From Rhizoclosmatium globosum (taxonomy: Eukaryota > Chytridiomycota > Chytridiomycetes > Chytridiales > Chytriomycetaceae), in NCBI GenBank assembly GCA_002104985.1, contig MCGO01000017.1:558001-622000 (forward strand): 64,000 nucleotides of DNA, in the 5' to 3' direction. The position numbers and the translations under genes were made by a program. A model generated the notes under the pieces. The model was not told where the DNA came from and ran no database searches. It saw only the letters and a list, made by a program, of their open reading frames with translations. Of the stretch, positions 54,001 to 64,000 are shown piece after piece; the first letter of the stretch is position 1, and each line of letters begins with the position of its first letter.

Positions 54001-54344
54001 TAGAGTGGGCAATTGTTTTTTCCATGCATTGAAGACGTGACGCTTGGCGTTTGATTCGGGAGTGGTTGTGAATGCTTATGACTCATCAATACCCCATTTG
54101 AGTCAATCAGAACAAACTCACTGTACGCAAAGATATGGCAATCTTGAATCGATATGGCGAAGCTGTTGGTGTGGAGGGCCGTGTCGGAACCACGGTGCAA
54201 GTGTTGAAGTTTGTTGTCGCTGGGAGTGGGTGGGGCCGTTACACTGTTCCCCGACGGCATTCGCTTACGAGGCGTCTTTGTTTGGGGCGGAATGCCACGG
54301 AATGGACTCGTTGGCTGCGAAGAGGCTGGCGTGATTGGATCCAT
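51064..54344 (-). CDS. Argonaute, slicer residues degenerate, MID segment apparently duplicated
   Basis: ATG at 54344 (MDPITPASSQPTSPFRGIPP). N-terminal domain to about 53500, PAZ-side region at 53501-52893 (FLSGLFVVCTSDAITGALKI; RLIENGIMLLQAKKDF), then MID and PIWI. PIWI blocks: LLMLINSKLGGINF, MFVAGTIMHPPQYQGQASIG with SVVASMD, PSRVIYFRDGVLEENCSYVA, VNYRVILNESNF and a C-terminal KSKMYFSERL. In the usual GADVTHP motif the catalytic Asp position is Thr (AGTIMHP), and the His positions of HYHVLxDEN are Asn and Arg (VNYRVILNE); the Asp in YFRDG is kept. Slicing is therefore unlikely; guide-directed binding may remain. Two successive MID-like segments are seen (about 52880-52440 and 52390-52140). 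At least eight introns and a frame shift near 52680. Confidence 0.8.
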
Positions 54345-54486
54345 TTTGAGATGGATTTTCAGAAACCCTGTTTCTAACCTGTAGCATTCTTTCGTCGAAC
54401 TAAACAATAAAATCTGTATTAATCTGAGACACCAGCAATAAACGCAATCTTTCTGCAATCACATCATTCTGCTCCTGTAACAGCTC

Positions 54487-55716
54487 TCACAAACTACATC
54501 CATCCAAACTCCTCACCAAATTTTCATACTTTGTCGTCGCTTCTTTCAATTGCCGCATAAGATGTTCTGACTTCTTGACATCTTTCGCAATAACAGCTGG
54601 GAATACAAAAATATCAACCATGATCACATGCCATGCAAACATTCTTACCTGCTGAGAGGGCCTTCAAAAGTGTATTTTCAGCTTCTTCTTCATATATTCT
54701 CTCACCAAGTTGCTCCAATGGTTCCCTAATTCCAAATGAGTAATCATGGAAAAAACAAAAACAAAATGCACTCACTCAATAAGAAGTGAATTCGCAGCTT
54801 TTTTCCCGTCCGTAATCTTTTGAGAATAATCAGGTTGTTTGGGTGTCTTCAATTTTGAAGAAATCGGAGGCAGGTTCGTCCACGACGATGGTGCTGTTGT
54901 TTTCAAGTGACGAACTAATTGTAAGCCACTTTCCACTGAAAGTGCGACAATTCGCTGTCGCTTATCGCTTGCAACGGATGCCGTCGCAGGGACGTAAGTA
55001 CGTTTTGGTTTGAACTTTGAAGGGATGTCAAATATGTGTGTTTTCAACAATCGGATTCTCATTACCTCAAAAATCGGTCGAGCTTGCGACGCTGCTCTTG
55101 CATTTTGAACCAGGATGCGATCAAGGGCTTCTTGTTCCAGCATACGATTGACGGATTTTTGTAAATCCGCCACGGTAAAGGATAGAAGTCCAATTTGTTT
55201 GATAGCAGCAGAGATAAACTCCTTGTAGTTGTAGAGCCAAGCAGTGAACATAGAAACAACAGTCAAATTGGGGGTAATAAATGCAAGCTGCCGGCTTCTG
55301 AGCAGTCTGGGCCCACAAGCAAATCCAAATTCATAACCGAGATTCTCTTTCATTTTGAGCATACTTTCAAGCTTCAAGAAATCCTTCACGAACTTCTGGT
55401 TTTCCTTGGGTTTCCCTGAGTTATACACTTCCGCCATACTATGAAGGTTGAAACCAGATATCGATCCGTCGTCAGAGACATACACGTCAAGAGCAGAATC
55501 GGTGTGGGCCTGGAACTCGGCCAAATTTACCACAAGCCGGAGACCAATGGGAATCGCCAGCTGCTCCAAAGGCGAATAGTTTTCGTTGTCGTTTTCGCTG
55601 TCGTTGTCGTTTTCGTTTTCGTTCTCACTCGCACTTCCGGAAATCAGGTCGGCGAAGGCGCTATGTGCGTGTGGCGTGGGTTCTGTCAATTGTGTCGCCA
55701 TGAGTGCTTCTTGCAT
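54487..55716 (-). CDS. Conserved-looking coiled-coil protein, function unknown
   Basis: Starts MQEALMATQLTEPTPHAHSA (ATG 55716; the second Met at 55701 is possible). An Asn/Asp/Glu-rich run (ENENENDNDSENDNENY), then a folded-looking segment (LEQLAIPIGLRLVVNLAEF; FACGPRLLRSRQLAFI; VSMFTAWLYNYKEFISAAIK), a helix (LQKSVNRMLEQEALDRIL), a basic region (PSKFKPKRTYVPA) and, after two short introns, a C-terminal coiled coil (LGERIYEEEAENTLLKALSA; KKSEHLMRQLKEATTKYEN) ending CSL at 54487. No family recognised. Same strand as the Argonaute gene, which begins 143 bp downstream. Confidence 0.6.
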
Positions 55717-55859
55717 TACGGATACCCTCTGGAAAAATTTGCAGACAACAGTCGATCATTGTCAATCCCCCATGTCACAGTCAATCAGCGCGGTGAGGAT
55801 CGCCAATTGCTTTAATTATATCTATACCATTATCTGATCTATTACTACAGCTGCTGGAT

Positions 55860-58004
55860 ATGTTCTTTCGGTTTACAATTGATGGCGTTCACCAAGGAAG
55901 AATTGCTGATGTTGCCGCCTTAACAGCACGGCTCCAACAGGCAGCTATCGCCATGGCTGATGGAGTCGATGACTTGGATGTGGAGAAGATTGCGGAAGGG
56001 TGGGTTTTATTGTTCTCGGGCCTCTCTCATTTGCTGATCGGGTGTTCGCCAGGCCTCCTCCATTCACTGGAAACGTTGATCCCATCAAATCTGCGGAGCA
56101 AGCACAATTAAACACTGTCTTGATTGCACCTGATGTCCTCCTACCAGCGAATTCACATGGAATACTTCCATCAAACTTTGTTGAAGAGGTGACTCTTGCG
56201 TTATGCAATCCCCATTCCAACGACATAAAAATAGATTGACGCAAGCGACGAAGACAGTATGCTGCCCAAATTGCAAATGCTACTCTCTGCAATCCAAAAT
56301 GATCGTTTGTCTTCTAATTTTGTGTATTGGCTTAACTGTTTGATAAAAAGCGCAACAAGCTATTTCATTTGGATGTAACATTGCCTTATTGAGCCTACTT
56401 GGTCGACTCCTTGATAGATTTTTAATCAAGAGCTGAAGGTATACATTTGTTTGGAGGACTGTTGCTGTGCTTATACATCCCAACACAACTAGGTGCAGAT
56501 CCTTTACATTATACTACGTCTGTCTGAACGCCAAGGGACACAAAGCTTAGTTTTTGGCAAGAATATTGGGGATATAATGATGGATGAGTCAACACAACTG
56601 TGTGTTAGAGTTGTTGAAAATACCAGAAGACTTAATACTACCGTTGCCAGCGCTATTGAGCAGTTGGGTCTGGTACAACAAGTATATGCCACTTATTTTG
56701 AGGTTTTAACCATTTGTCCTTACAGGGCTTTGGTATCCTTGCCAATATTGGTGTCAACCCATCTCACATGAATATTCTGGTTGTATCCATGAGTCCATCG
56801 TTGTTTTACTGGAGTGGCATTATTTACTCACATGAGCATTTGGAAACATATGTTACGTTGACTGCCTCAAGTTTAAAGTTCCTACACTTGTCGTTGATGA
56901 CACTTCTTGCAGTTGAAACACCTATGGTTTATGAACAAGTACGTCTGGATATTAAATTTATGATGTTGATAGACCTTTTCAGCTGCTGCAAGCTACTGAA
57001 CATACATTGTGTTCAGTTCTCACTGGGCGAATTCCTGAATCGTGCAACGCGAAGCATGGGCTTGCATTGCATCTGCTTGCAACAAGTGTGATGTTTTGTC
57101 CGCACAGTGTTGTATGAGTTGGGACCAAACAAGACTTCAAGCCTTAACTACAATCCACATGTGTCAGCATTGCGCCCTCAATTGGCTCCAAAACTTGAAG
57201 CTGCTTTCAATCAGTCCATAACACAAATATATGTGTGCAAGCTCTTGCTCAACTTGGCATTCACGCGCCTTGGGGCAAAGGTGACTTTTGGTTTCTATTT
57301 TCTTGCATGATAAAACTAAGCATCAATTACAGTATCTTGTTGAAGTGAATCCGAAACTGGTTGAATCAATGGTAAAGGAATACCCAGCCTCATTCACTGA
57401 ACCATTATTGCTGAGCTTGTGTCGTCATGATAGTCTTAGCTATGAAGTCCATATCTTTACGTCCTTGATCTTATCTGAATGTGACAAGGAATTGAATCAT
57501 TTGAACATGCGTGGATATATTGCAACATATCACAGGATGACTCAGATTGTGCTCAAATCAAGCAGAGGTGCAACTTGGTTTGGCCACCCCCAAAATCGAA
57601 CCAAACATATCAAGGTTGCAATTGAATCCATCAAGTTTTTTTTGAAGAGAGAGGAATATTTTGAAGCCCTCATTGTTGTTAATTGTCTCGCGCGTCTTGC
57701 CCATCAGCGTTCTTCTGACATGCATGCTGAGTTTAGATTTCAATCCAGGAATTATAATGAGCTTCAGTCAGAGTTGATGAAGGTATGGACGTATGAAGAG
57801 CAAGAACGTACAGAACTGGAGGAAACTTTCAAAAATGTGCTGCAGAAAGTAGTTCAGGAAATTGGAAGACACGACAATATGGAAGACGTTACAACAATGA
57901 TTTTTCAGTCTGCTCAATCTGTCGTTCAAGACGAAGGATTGAAGTATCTTGTGTGTAAATCCCTGACTCAGTTTCTTGCTCAAATGAATCCCCAGCGACG
58001 TTAG
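55860..58004 (+). CDS. Helical-repeat (armadillo-like) protein, function unknown
   Basis: Starts MFFRFTIDGVHQGRIADVAA; a first exon with Ala-rich helices (LTARLQQAAIAMADGVDDLD) is followed by several exons with helical-repeat character (LCVRVVENTRRLNTTVASAI; GFGILANIGVNPSH; TASSLKFLHLSLMTLLAVET). The last, longest exon (from about 57333) has YLVEVNPKLVESMVKEYP, VAIESIKFFLKREEYFEALI and a charged coiled coil (EEQERTELEETFKNVLQKVV), ending NPQRR at 58004. Repeating amphipathic helices suggest an ARM/HEAT-like fold. No named family recognised. About six introns of 40-70 nt and at least one frame change (about 56240). Confidence 0.55.
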
Positions 58005-58020
58005 GCTTTGATAATTTTTT

Positions 58021-58135
58021 TTTGCTGTGCTGCATTCCCTTGGTCATTAGTATATATTGCTGCATTCCCTTTGTTTATGAGTATTTTTGCTGTACTCCCT
58101 CATCATCCATCATTATTTTTTCTTGCTGCATTCGT
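58021..58135 (+). repeat. Short degenerate tandem repeat in the 3' flank
   Basis: Four imperfect copies of TTGCTG(C/T)(A/-)TTCCCT, spaced about 25-50 bp, directly after the gene ending at 58004. Probably simple-sequence slippage. Confidence 0.5.
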
Positions 58136-58443
58136 GGTTGTCATTGCTTTTTGCAGAATATAATGTGTTCCATATGAGCAAATTAAGGATATTACAGCCA
58201 TCATTCTGAAAGATTGTCTAAAGAACCTCTTGAACAGCCGCTCAACTCACACAGTCAACAAGTACTCTGGCAGAAAAGACCAAGGACCCCAGTATAGACG
58301 TTGACATTCTTACTTTAGGATTGACATCAGCTGAAAAATCTTGACTTTGCAGCAAATTTTAACTGATCCCTTTTCCAGTATTTACATAAAGCTGAACCAC
58401 CATGTAATCTTTTTTGATTCAAAGCTTGCAACAAGTTCCAAGG

Positions 58444-58501
58444 GGCTAACAACATTCACTCTAACACAAAGAGGCTAACAACATTCACTCTAACACAAAG
58501 A
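58444..58501 (+). repeat. 29-bp perfect direct repeat, two copies
   Basis: Two adjacent copies of a 29-nt unit beginning GGCTAACAACATTCACTCTA, at 58444-58472 and 58473-58501. Recent slippage or footprint duplication. Confidence 0.85.
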
Positions 58502-58611
58502 CGATGAAAATACCAGTTGACCCTGAGAACAGCCACACAAAACTCATTTTGCGAGATGGTAGCAAAGTAGAAATATTAAGCTACAACGAGGAGAGAGTAT
58601 TAGGGAACCAT

Positions 58612-58643
58612 TGAGTGCGTCAGTCAATTTTCGGAAAATCCAA
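58612..58643 (-). repeat. Partial third copy of the inverted-repeat arm
   Basis: On the minus strand it reads TTGGATTTTCCGAAAATT followed by GACTGACGCACTCA; the first 18 nt are identical to the arm at 59214 and the end resembles it after a 10-nt gap. Confidence 0.5.
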
Positions 58644-59212
58644 GGAACAAAAAATCCAACAAAACCAACAGTCACATCTGGTTTCTATTTCCCAAATTTG
58701 ATTCATAATATTCAAAATAACAGCCCTAAATTAAAGAATAAAGCAACAAATAACTGTGGTTAGAAAGGGAATATCAAAACAGTTTTGTTGATGAAGATAA
58801 TTGCAGAAGTAAGAGTTTTTGCATCAACCCAGCATCAGGACTTATAAAGCCCTTATTTTTTGTCCAGACTAAGAGCGCGTTTACGCATGCGCACATATCA
58901 ACGCATTGAAGTTTGTCCAGTTGATTGAATTAAAGAAGTCCTGTCCAGTCAGGAGTAAATATTATTGCTGTTACACATCTTCTTGTTCAAGAAGAGCTTT
59001 CTTTTGCCTGCTTTATTCTAATCTCCTTCTCAATATCAAGAAAACTATTTGTTATTTTGAATTTCAATTTTATAGAGGCAATAAAGCTGATATTAGTTTC
59101 AATAAGCGACTTTGAATTTCCACTGTGTTTTCAGCAGTGAACCTTTACCGATATCGATAAAATAACAATTAAAATCCTACTTTATTTGATATAGTAACAA
59201 GGAATCAATGGC

Positions 59213-59474
59213 TTTGGATTTTCCGAAAATTCCTCGGATCAAGCGACACACTCATTTATTTCTCAGCAGACAACAGAGGGACAATGTTGCTCAGAGAAAT
59301 CAAAGAATAAGTAGAAACAACAGTCAACTCCCACAAAGAATCACAGATAAAACAGCAATATACATCAAAAATAATGTTCTTCTGGCACAAATCCAATACA
59401 GGTAGAAAACACTGGCACTTACAACAAAGGAAGTGAGTGTGTCACTTAATCTGAGAGACTTCCAGAAAATCCAA
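59213..59474. repeat. MITE-like inverted-repeat element, about 260 bp
   Basis: Arms at 59213-59254 (TTTGGATTTTCCGAAAATTC... ending CGACACACTCA) and 59434-59474 are inverted copies of about 41 bp. I count eight mismatches, all transitions. The 180-bp centre has no coding frame of interest. Similarity of the right arm to the 58612 copy extends a little outward (CCAAGGAACAA). A non-autonomous DNA transposon relic is the likeliest reading; no target duplication was identified. Confidence 0.5.
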
Positions 59475-62400
59475 GGAACAACAAAACAACTTCTTTTGAG
59501 TGTCATCCCAAGAACTCCGAAACTTAACTTGTATAATCTTTACATATGAGTTAATATGAAATTTAAACGGCATAATAATATGTCCACTGTAACAGTTGCT
59601 GCAACAAGTTAATTAGTGTTAAACTCCATAGCTCCATATGAGCCATCTCTTCCTTCCCTCCCCTCCTTCAACCAGGACAATGTTTAAATCAATTACAATT
59701 GCTGCAAGTGAATGATTTAGGGAGGACGGCCACATACAAGTGGAGTTATTGAGTCCTTAGCTTTTGCCTTTCACTTCCAGCCTTGCATTTTCTTTGTTCC
59801 TCAACTGTTATTTTCAATTCTCAAGTGCTTGTTGTGTGGCTGTGTGAGGTTGCTTGGAGCTGCAATATTGGTTCTATAGTATGTACTTTTGACATAGAAT
59901 ACAACAGAAAAATACCTGTTTCTCAAAATTCATATAGTGACACATTAGTCAAGTAGTTTTGTGCAACATGTGCTGCCTGGACAGCCAGTCACACAAGAAT
60001 ATGTGAATACATGGTGGCAAGCGTTTTCCAGCAAAATCCAGAAGCCGCTTATGCACATTATTATGCTCTGACAGGACAATATGGCTCAATCACCATACCA
60101 GACCAAAATAGGTAGGCCAATCAGATTGTTCCACAATTTGTTACTAGGTCAACCAATGAGAAAACACCCAGCAACTGTGACCGCTCAACTTCACCGACGC
60201 TTCTCGAAATTTGTGTATAGCTTAATAAATACGTTTTGAACATCTTATTAAATTTTTAGAAGGTTTGAGAAAGAACTGAAGTTACGGCATTGAGTTGTGG
60301 CTCAAGTACAATCCCAATGACTGTAGTCATGGATATCGCTCCAAAAGCCACCAAAAGCTGCGGAAATGCTATATTTATTTATCAAAGACACTCATATTCT
60401 CAGAATAGGCCCGAACTTCACTGTTCTCCTTACATTGTTCAGGACCCTCACGCTACTCCGGAACGGCACCGAATACGACTATAAATAGTATTTCAGTCAG
60501 TTTAAAATTACTCACACGCCTTATTTTTTTCAGTCGCTACTTCGCGAACTGTACCGTTCTCGCGGTAGATTCTCGATTAACCCTCCTTTTTCAAGTTCTA
60601 ACATCAGCTGACAAAGTCATAATAAACGACATGTTCTATTGCAATAAACATATATATTCTCGAATTTTACACTTGTTATATTGTGTTAAGGAGTCATCAA
60701 GCTCACACTGAACGGAGTGAATCTAACCAAACACCACCAACACACCACCAACACACTCTCAAACATTCCAGTTTACAGAAGGAGCTAATGGTTTCTATTT
60801 TTTGCGCTTTTTATTATCCATATTCCAAATCCCCTCTTTTTTCCTTCTTTCTCCTTACTCTTTTCAAGTTGAGCTGGACCGGTACGGGAATTGAGCCAAC
60901 AATATCCTCAACAGGGCCAGTTTCCCAATCAACCAATGCAACAGTACCCTTGTTTGCAACAGAATCATATCCTCCACCTCTGCAGTAAAGGTTATAGATT
61001 TGTTTGTTCACTGCCTTGTATTGTAAAGATTTATACATTAACCACTCAGAAATAAAATAGATCATGGAATTTACCTTGGCTCTACTGTTTCTATAAGGTA
61101 CACTTTGGTTGAGGTCTTGTTTATGTTTGGCATTTTTTAGGCAGGTTGTGCTTTTTGCTGCTGTGTATTTTAGTTTTTGCTTTGATATCTGCTTAAGATT
61201 CTTGAGAGAGGTGCTGAACTGCAGAATTTTCAATTTTCAAGTTCAGCTTATCTTTCTTCACCGTATCTCTTTGGCTCAAGAACTAAATGCAAATTGCAAT
61301 TGCTGTAGTCACAAAGTAAGTGAGTGCCAAGGGAAGTGACAGGAGGAGTGGAAAAGCTGGTGAACGCACAATAAAGTTGGCATATCTCATTTTTTAAACC
61401 AGCAAAAGTTGCATGATCAATTGGCTGTCTGCAGTGAGCATTTTTCACATGTAAAAAAAGTCCCATAATAGTTAAGGCCCTGATCAGTGACAAAAATTGC
61501 TATTTGTTGGGTGGTGATTTAGTGTGACTTTAAAAAAATATTCATCAATTTTTGCCCATTTTGTTTGTCCATTTTTGCTTCTTTTGGTTTCTGCAAAAAG
61601 GCGCATTTTGGCAGGATTGCAATTATAAACGGTTTTGAGAACATCACTACTTTGGTGCAGATGAGTCTTGGGGTTGGGTGTCTCAGCAACAGAGAATGCC
61701 GGCAGACATCAATATATAATATAACCCACACATAGCTAACAAACTAGTAGATTTGGAGACTGTTTGGTGCTTGCAACTATGCAGCTAATCAAATAGAAAG
61801 CAATAACACTTTCTTCATTGAGAAATGAAGAAATCAATTTGGTTATCCTGAGGTTATATCAATTTCAGTGGCTGCCTGCCTGTCAGAAATCTGTTACCCA
61901 ACCTTACCAACCGCACAAGGTGCAAGAAAACCTTTGTCTTTTGGCGCAGAACAATTGTGATATAACAAGATGCAATGAAGTTGGCAGCAGGAGACCTGGG
62001 TCTGTCAGATTGATGATCCAAGACGTGAGCTATTCAGCTTCTGTACCATAGTGTTGGGGTTACAAACACTTTGGTTATCAATGTATTTATATTGAGATTG
62101 AAGATAGGGAAGAATGAAATTAAAGACTTAATGTTTTGCTTTATTTGCTTCATTCAAAAAACTATTCGAACCAACGGTTGAAATACCAGTTGAAGGCATC
62201 CAGTTCTGAATTACTTGAACAGTGATTGGAGAATTGTCATCCTGGTTTGACACCGTTCTGCTTTGGATGATCTCAGCACCATTGTTGTGCCTCTTACACG
62301 AAATTCATGTCTCTGCATGCACTTGTCAAACCATTTGTGTGCTGGCCAAGTTGAGTCCAAATGCTTTTTCAGGTGCAATTTTGTGGCCAATGCAATTGAG

Positions 62401-63172
62401 TGGGCAATGGATCAGGCTTCCAGAAAAGATTGTATTGCCATCAGCACAATCTCCAGTCTTTTCCTTCACTCTGTAGTAGGATAAAGCTTGATCTATGTGG
62501 ATTCAAACGGTTGGCAACCAAAATAGTCTAATTGACTGATTAGTTGTTCTTGGTCATATCAGCAAGAACTTGCTTCTTGATTGTGTTGTGGTCCTTGTCT
62601 TTGGCAGCCTGTGAAGCAGACTATTGTTTTCCTTTGATCGTGCGGTGGAGGGCTGGAGAGGTTTATTGCACATGATTTTACAACTGAAAGGTAAGAAGCA
62701 ATTGCCGTTTTCTCAGTAAATTTGCTAGATTAACAGACTCACTCAGTGTAGAATGTGCTGGAACATTGTAAAAGAGAGCCCAAGCTCATGACAAGAGCTA
62801 AATAAATCAGTAATTTGATATTGTTTTATTCCCATCATAAAGAAGTATGGCGTCGTCCTGGATTTAACTTGGGCCAGGTTTGTGGTTTGAGTTTTGGTTG
62901 AACACCACTTGGCTGTGACTCGGGAACAACTAATGTGAAATGCCTGAAACTGCACATAAAAATTAATAAAGTTAATATAAATATCTGGTTAAAATATTGA
63001 ATAGATTGATGAAATATTAAATTGAAGCCAACACACGTTACTCAGGACCCTGAGCCGTTATCAGGAAAACAGCTATAGGGTGCCTTTGTATTTTAGTGTT
63101 TCATCATTTACTGAAGTTGGAGGCAAGGATTGAGGGAGGAGATAGGTTTTCTATGACGTGGTGTGCAAACTT

Positions 63173-64000
63173 ATGGCATCACAAACAAAGTGTCACACAA
63201 AGAGCATCGTCAGCGGCTAGCACAACAACTGAATGTCCCGGAAACAAGAATCACAGTGAGTCCTCAAGCAAACCCCCACGCTACGATATTGCATTCATAT
63301 CCTCCCGTCAACAATCAAAACTTCAACCCACAAGAACCAGTCAACTGGATTATCTTCCACACACACCCTCCATTGTAGCTAGTGTCATATAACTCCTCTC
63401 TCATTTCTAACGAATCCCACAGAATTTCTTTCAAAACAAAGGCGCGAAACATAGAAAGATTCTGCGTCAACAAGAAGCTACTGCAGTTGCGATTTCAGCT
63501 GCCCCTGCCGCAGAATCCGAAGGACTTCAAAGCGCTATTGAGCATACAGTCCGAGAATCCGCTGCAAGCATTGTTCGGATGCGACAGGATTTGAAGAAGA
63601 CATCGACAACCAATGCATGGCTAGAGTATAAGAAGGACCACATTGAAAGCGCGAGTATGTGTTTAATTTTTGATTTGTTATACATTGGCACTAATTGGGC
63701 TATTAAGTGGCAACAGTTGCCGAACAGCATCCAAATGTCCCAGAGGAGGATCGCATGCCCCTCGCAAGCACTATTCTCTCCACGAGTTGGAATAGTCTAA
63801 AAGATACCAACAAAGAAGCGGCGGATGTTTACTTTACGCGAGCGAAGGAGAAGAACTTGCGTCCAGAAATTGACACCACGGACTTGACTGAGGACGAGAG
63901 GGAAAAGTTGATCCGAGATAGCTTGGACGGAATCAAACAGTTACAAGAGAACTTAAGTGAGTACCTTCAGAGACTGAATGCATTGATTCTGATGTTATTT
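63173..64000 (+). CDS. Partial gene with HMG-box-like domain (runs off the window)
   Basis: The start is uncertain (ATG at 63173 or an upstream exon). The first part is Gln/Asn/Pro-rich (HRQRLAQQLNVPETRITVSP). After an intron ending CCCACAG comes an Ala/Glu helix (ATAVAISAAPAAESEGLQSA) and then, across a 68-nt intron, TNAWLEYKKDHIESA joined to IAEQHPNVPEEDRMPLASTI, LSTSWNSLKDTNKEAADVYF and TRAKEKN. The NA-x-L-x-Y-KKDH start, IL-xxxW-xxL centre and A-E end have the spacing of an HMG-box. A coiled acidic segment follows and a GTGAGT donor lies at 63956. Likely a DNA-binding protein. Confidence 0.45.

Larger units (their letters stand above)
58005..63090. other. Gene-poor AT-rich stretch, no supported coding gene
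   Basis: Over 5 kb in which all open frames are short, lack family motifs and change frame without splice logic. It contains the repeats listed separately, poly(A)-like AATAAA signals (60229, 60644), and a weak coding-like patch near 59985-60110 with no frame that holds. The change from about 95% genic to none is abrupt at 58 kb. Relics of decayed mobile DNA are likely but not identifiable by eye. Confidence 0.5.

Noticed and set aside
59208..59405. 65-residue plus-strand frame starting MALDFPKIPRIKR
   Set aside because: It coincides with one arm and the centre of the inverted-repeat element and has no homologue I recognise.
60870..60990. tRNA-like stretch on the minus strand (CTCAATTCC, GGTCCA end)
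   Set aside because: The T-arm, acceptor and anticodon stems do not pair together in any register I tried; at most a decayed tRNA-derived sequence.

Overview
The window looks like nuclear DNA of an early-diverging fungus, most likely a chytrid. The evidence is: very short GT-AG introns (mostly 45-80 nt); fungal APSES/MBF and HAP2/NF-YA transcription factors; a GPI-anchored Ser/Thr-rich wall protein; plant-style leucine-rich repeats joined to an F-box-like head; and several genes kept by zoosporic fungi but lost by many yeasts (PARN, a TMEM242-like protein, Argonaute, a Jupiter-like protein). Gene density is high to about 58 kb, then falls sharply to 63 kb. Almost every gene carries apparent single-base frameshifts, often at short homopolymers. 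This looks more like uncorrected long-read sequence than gene decay, so most multi-frame genes below are called as one locus.

Layout: 0-1.3 kb holds a degenerate 127-bp tandem repeat and nothing else clear. An LRR protein (1.7-2.5 kb) and a PARN-type deadenylase (3.1-5.3 kb) follow. A four-gene tandem array of tiny secreted cysteine proteins lies at 5.4-7.2 kb. Two amino-acid permeases flank a GPI-type surface protein (7.3-12.7 kb). Two tandem MetX-family O-acetyltransferases (13-16.5 kb) and the inner-membrane protease subunit IMP2 come next. Then come a myristoylated coiled-coil scaffold, a Fab1/PIKfyve-type lipid kinase without FYVE domain, a three-RRM protein, and an MBF-type cell-cycle factor divergent from HAP2/NF-YA (17-29.7 kb). 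A Nup88-like nucleoporin precedes three tandem nucleolin/Nsr1-like genes (29.8-45.5 kb).

The third nucleolin-like gene is split by a 7.9-kb LTR retrotransposon lying in sense inside an intron that was about 48 nt before insertion. The element has LTRs of 709/704 bp, an AACT target duplication, a Ty3/Gypsy RNase H remnant, and a 1146-residue ORF. That ORF joins an ExoIII/APE-type endonuclease to a DD35E integrase and a chromodomain-like tail. No reverse transcriptase core is visible. APE endonucleases belong to LINE-type elements, so this hybrid is the most unusual system in the window.

After it come a TMEM242-like protein, a Jupiter-like disordered protein, a membrane-anchored SH3 protein, a PhoD phosphatase, an Argonaute with a broken slicer tetrad and what looks like a duplicated MID segment, and two unrecognised genes. 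The 58-63 kb stretch has short repeats and an inverted-repeat element but no supported gene. A partial HMG-box-like gene runs off the right edge. Tandem duplication recurs throughout (secreted quartet, permease pair, MetX pair, nucleolin triplet).
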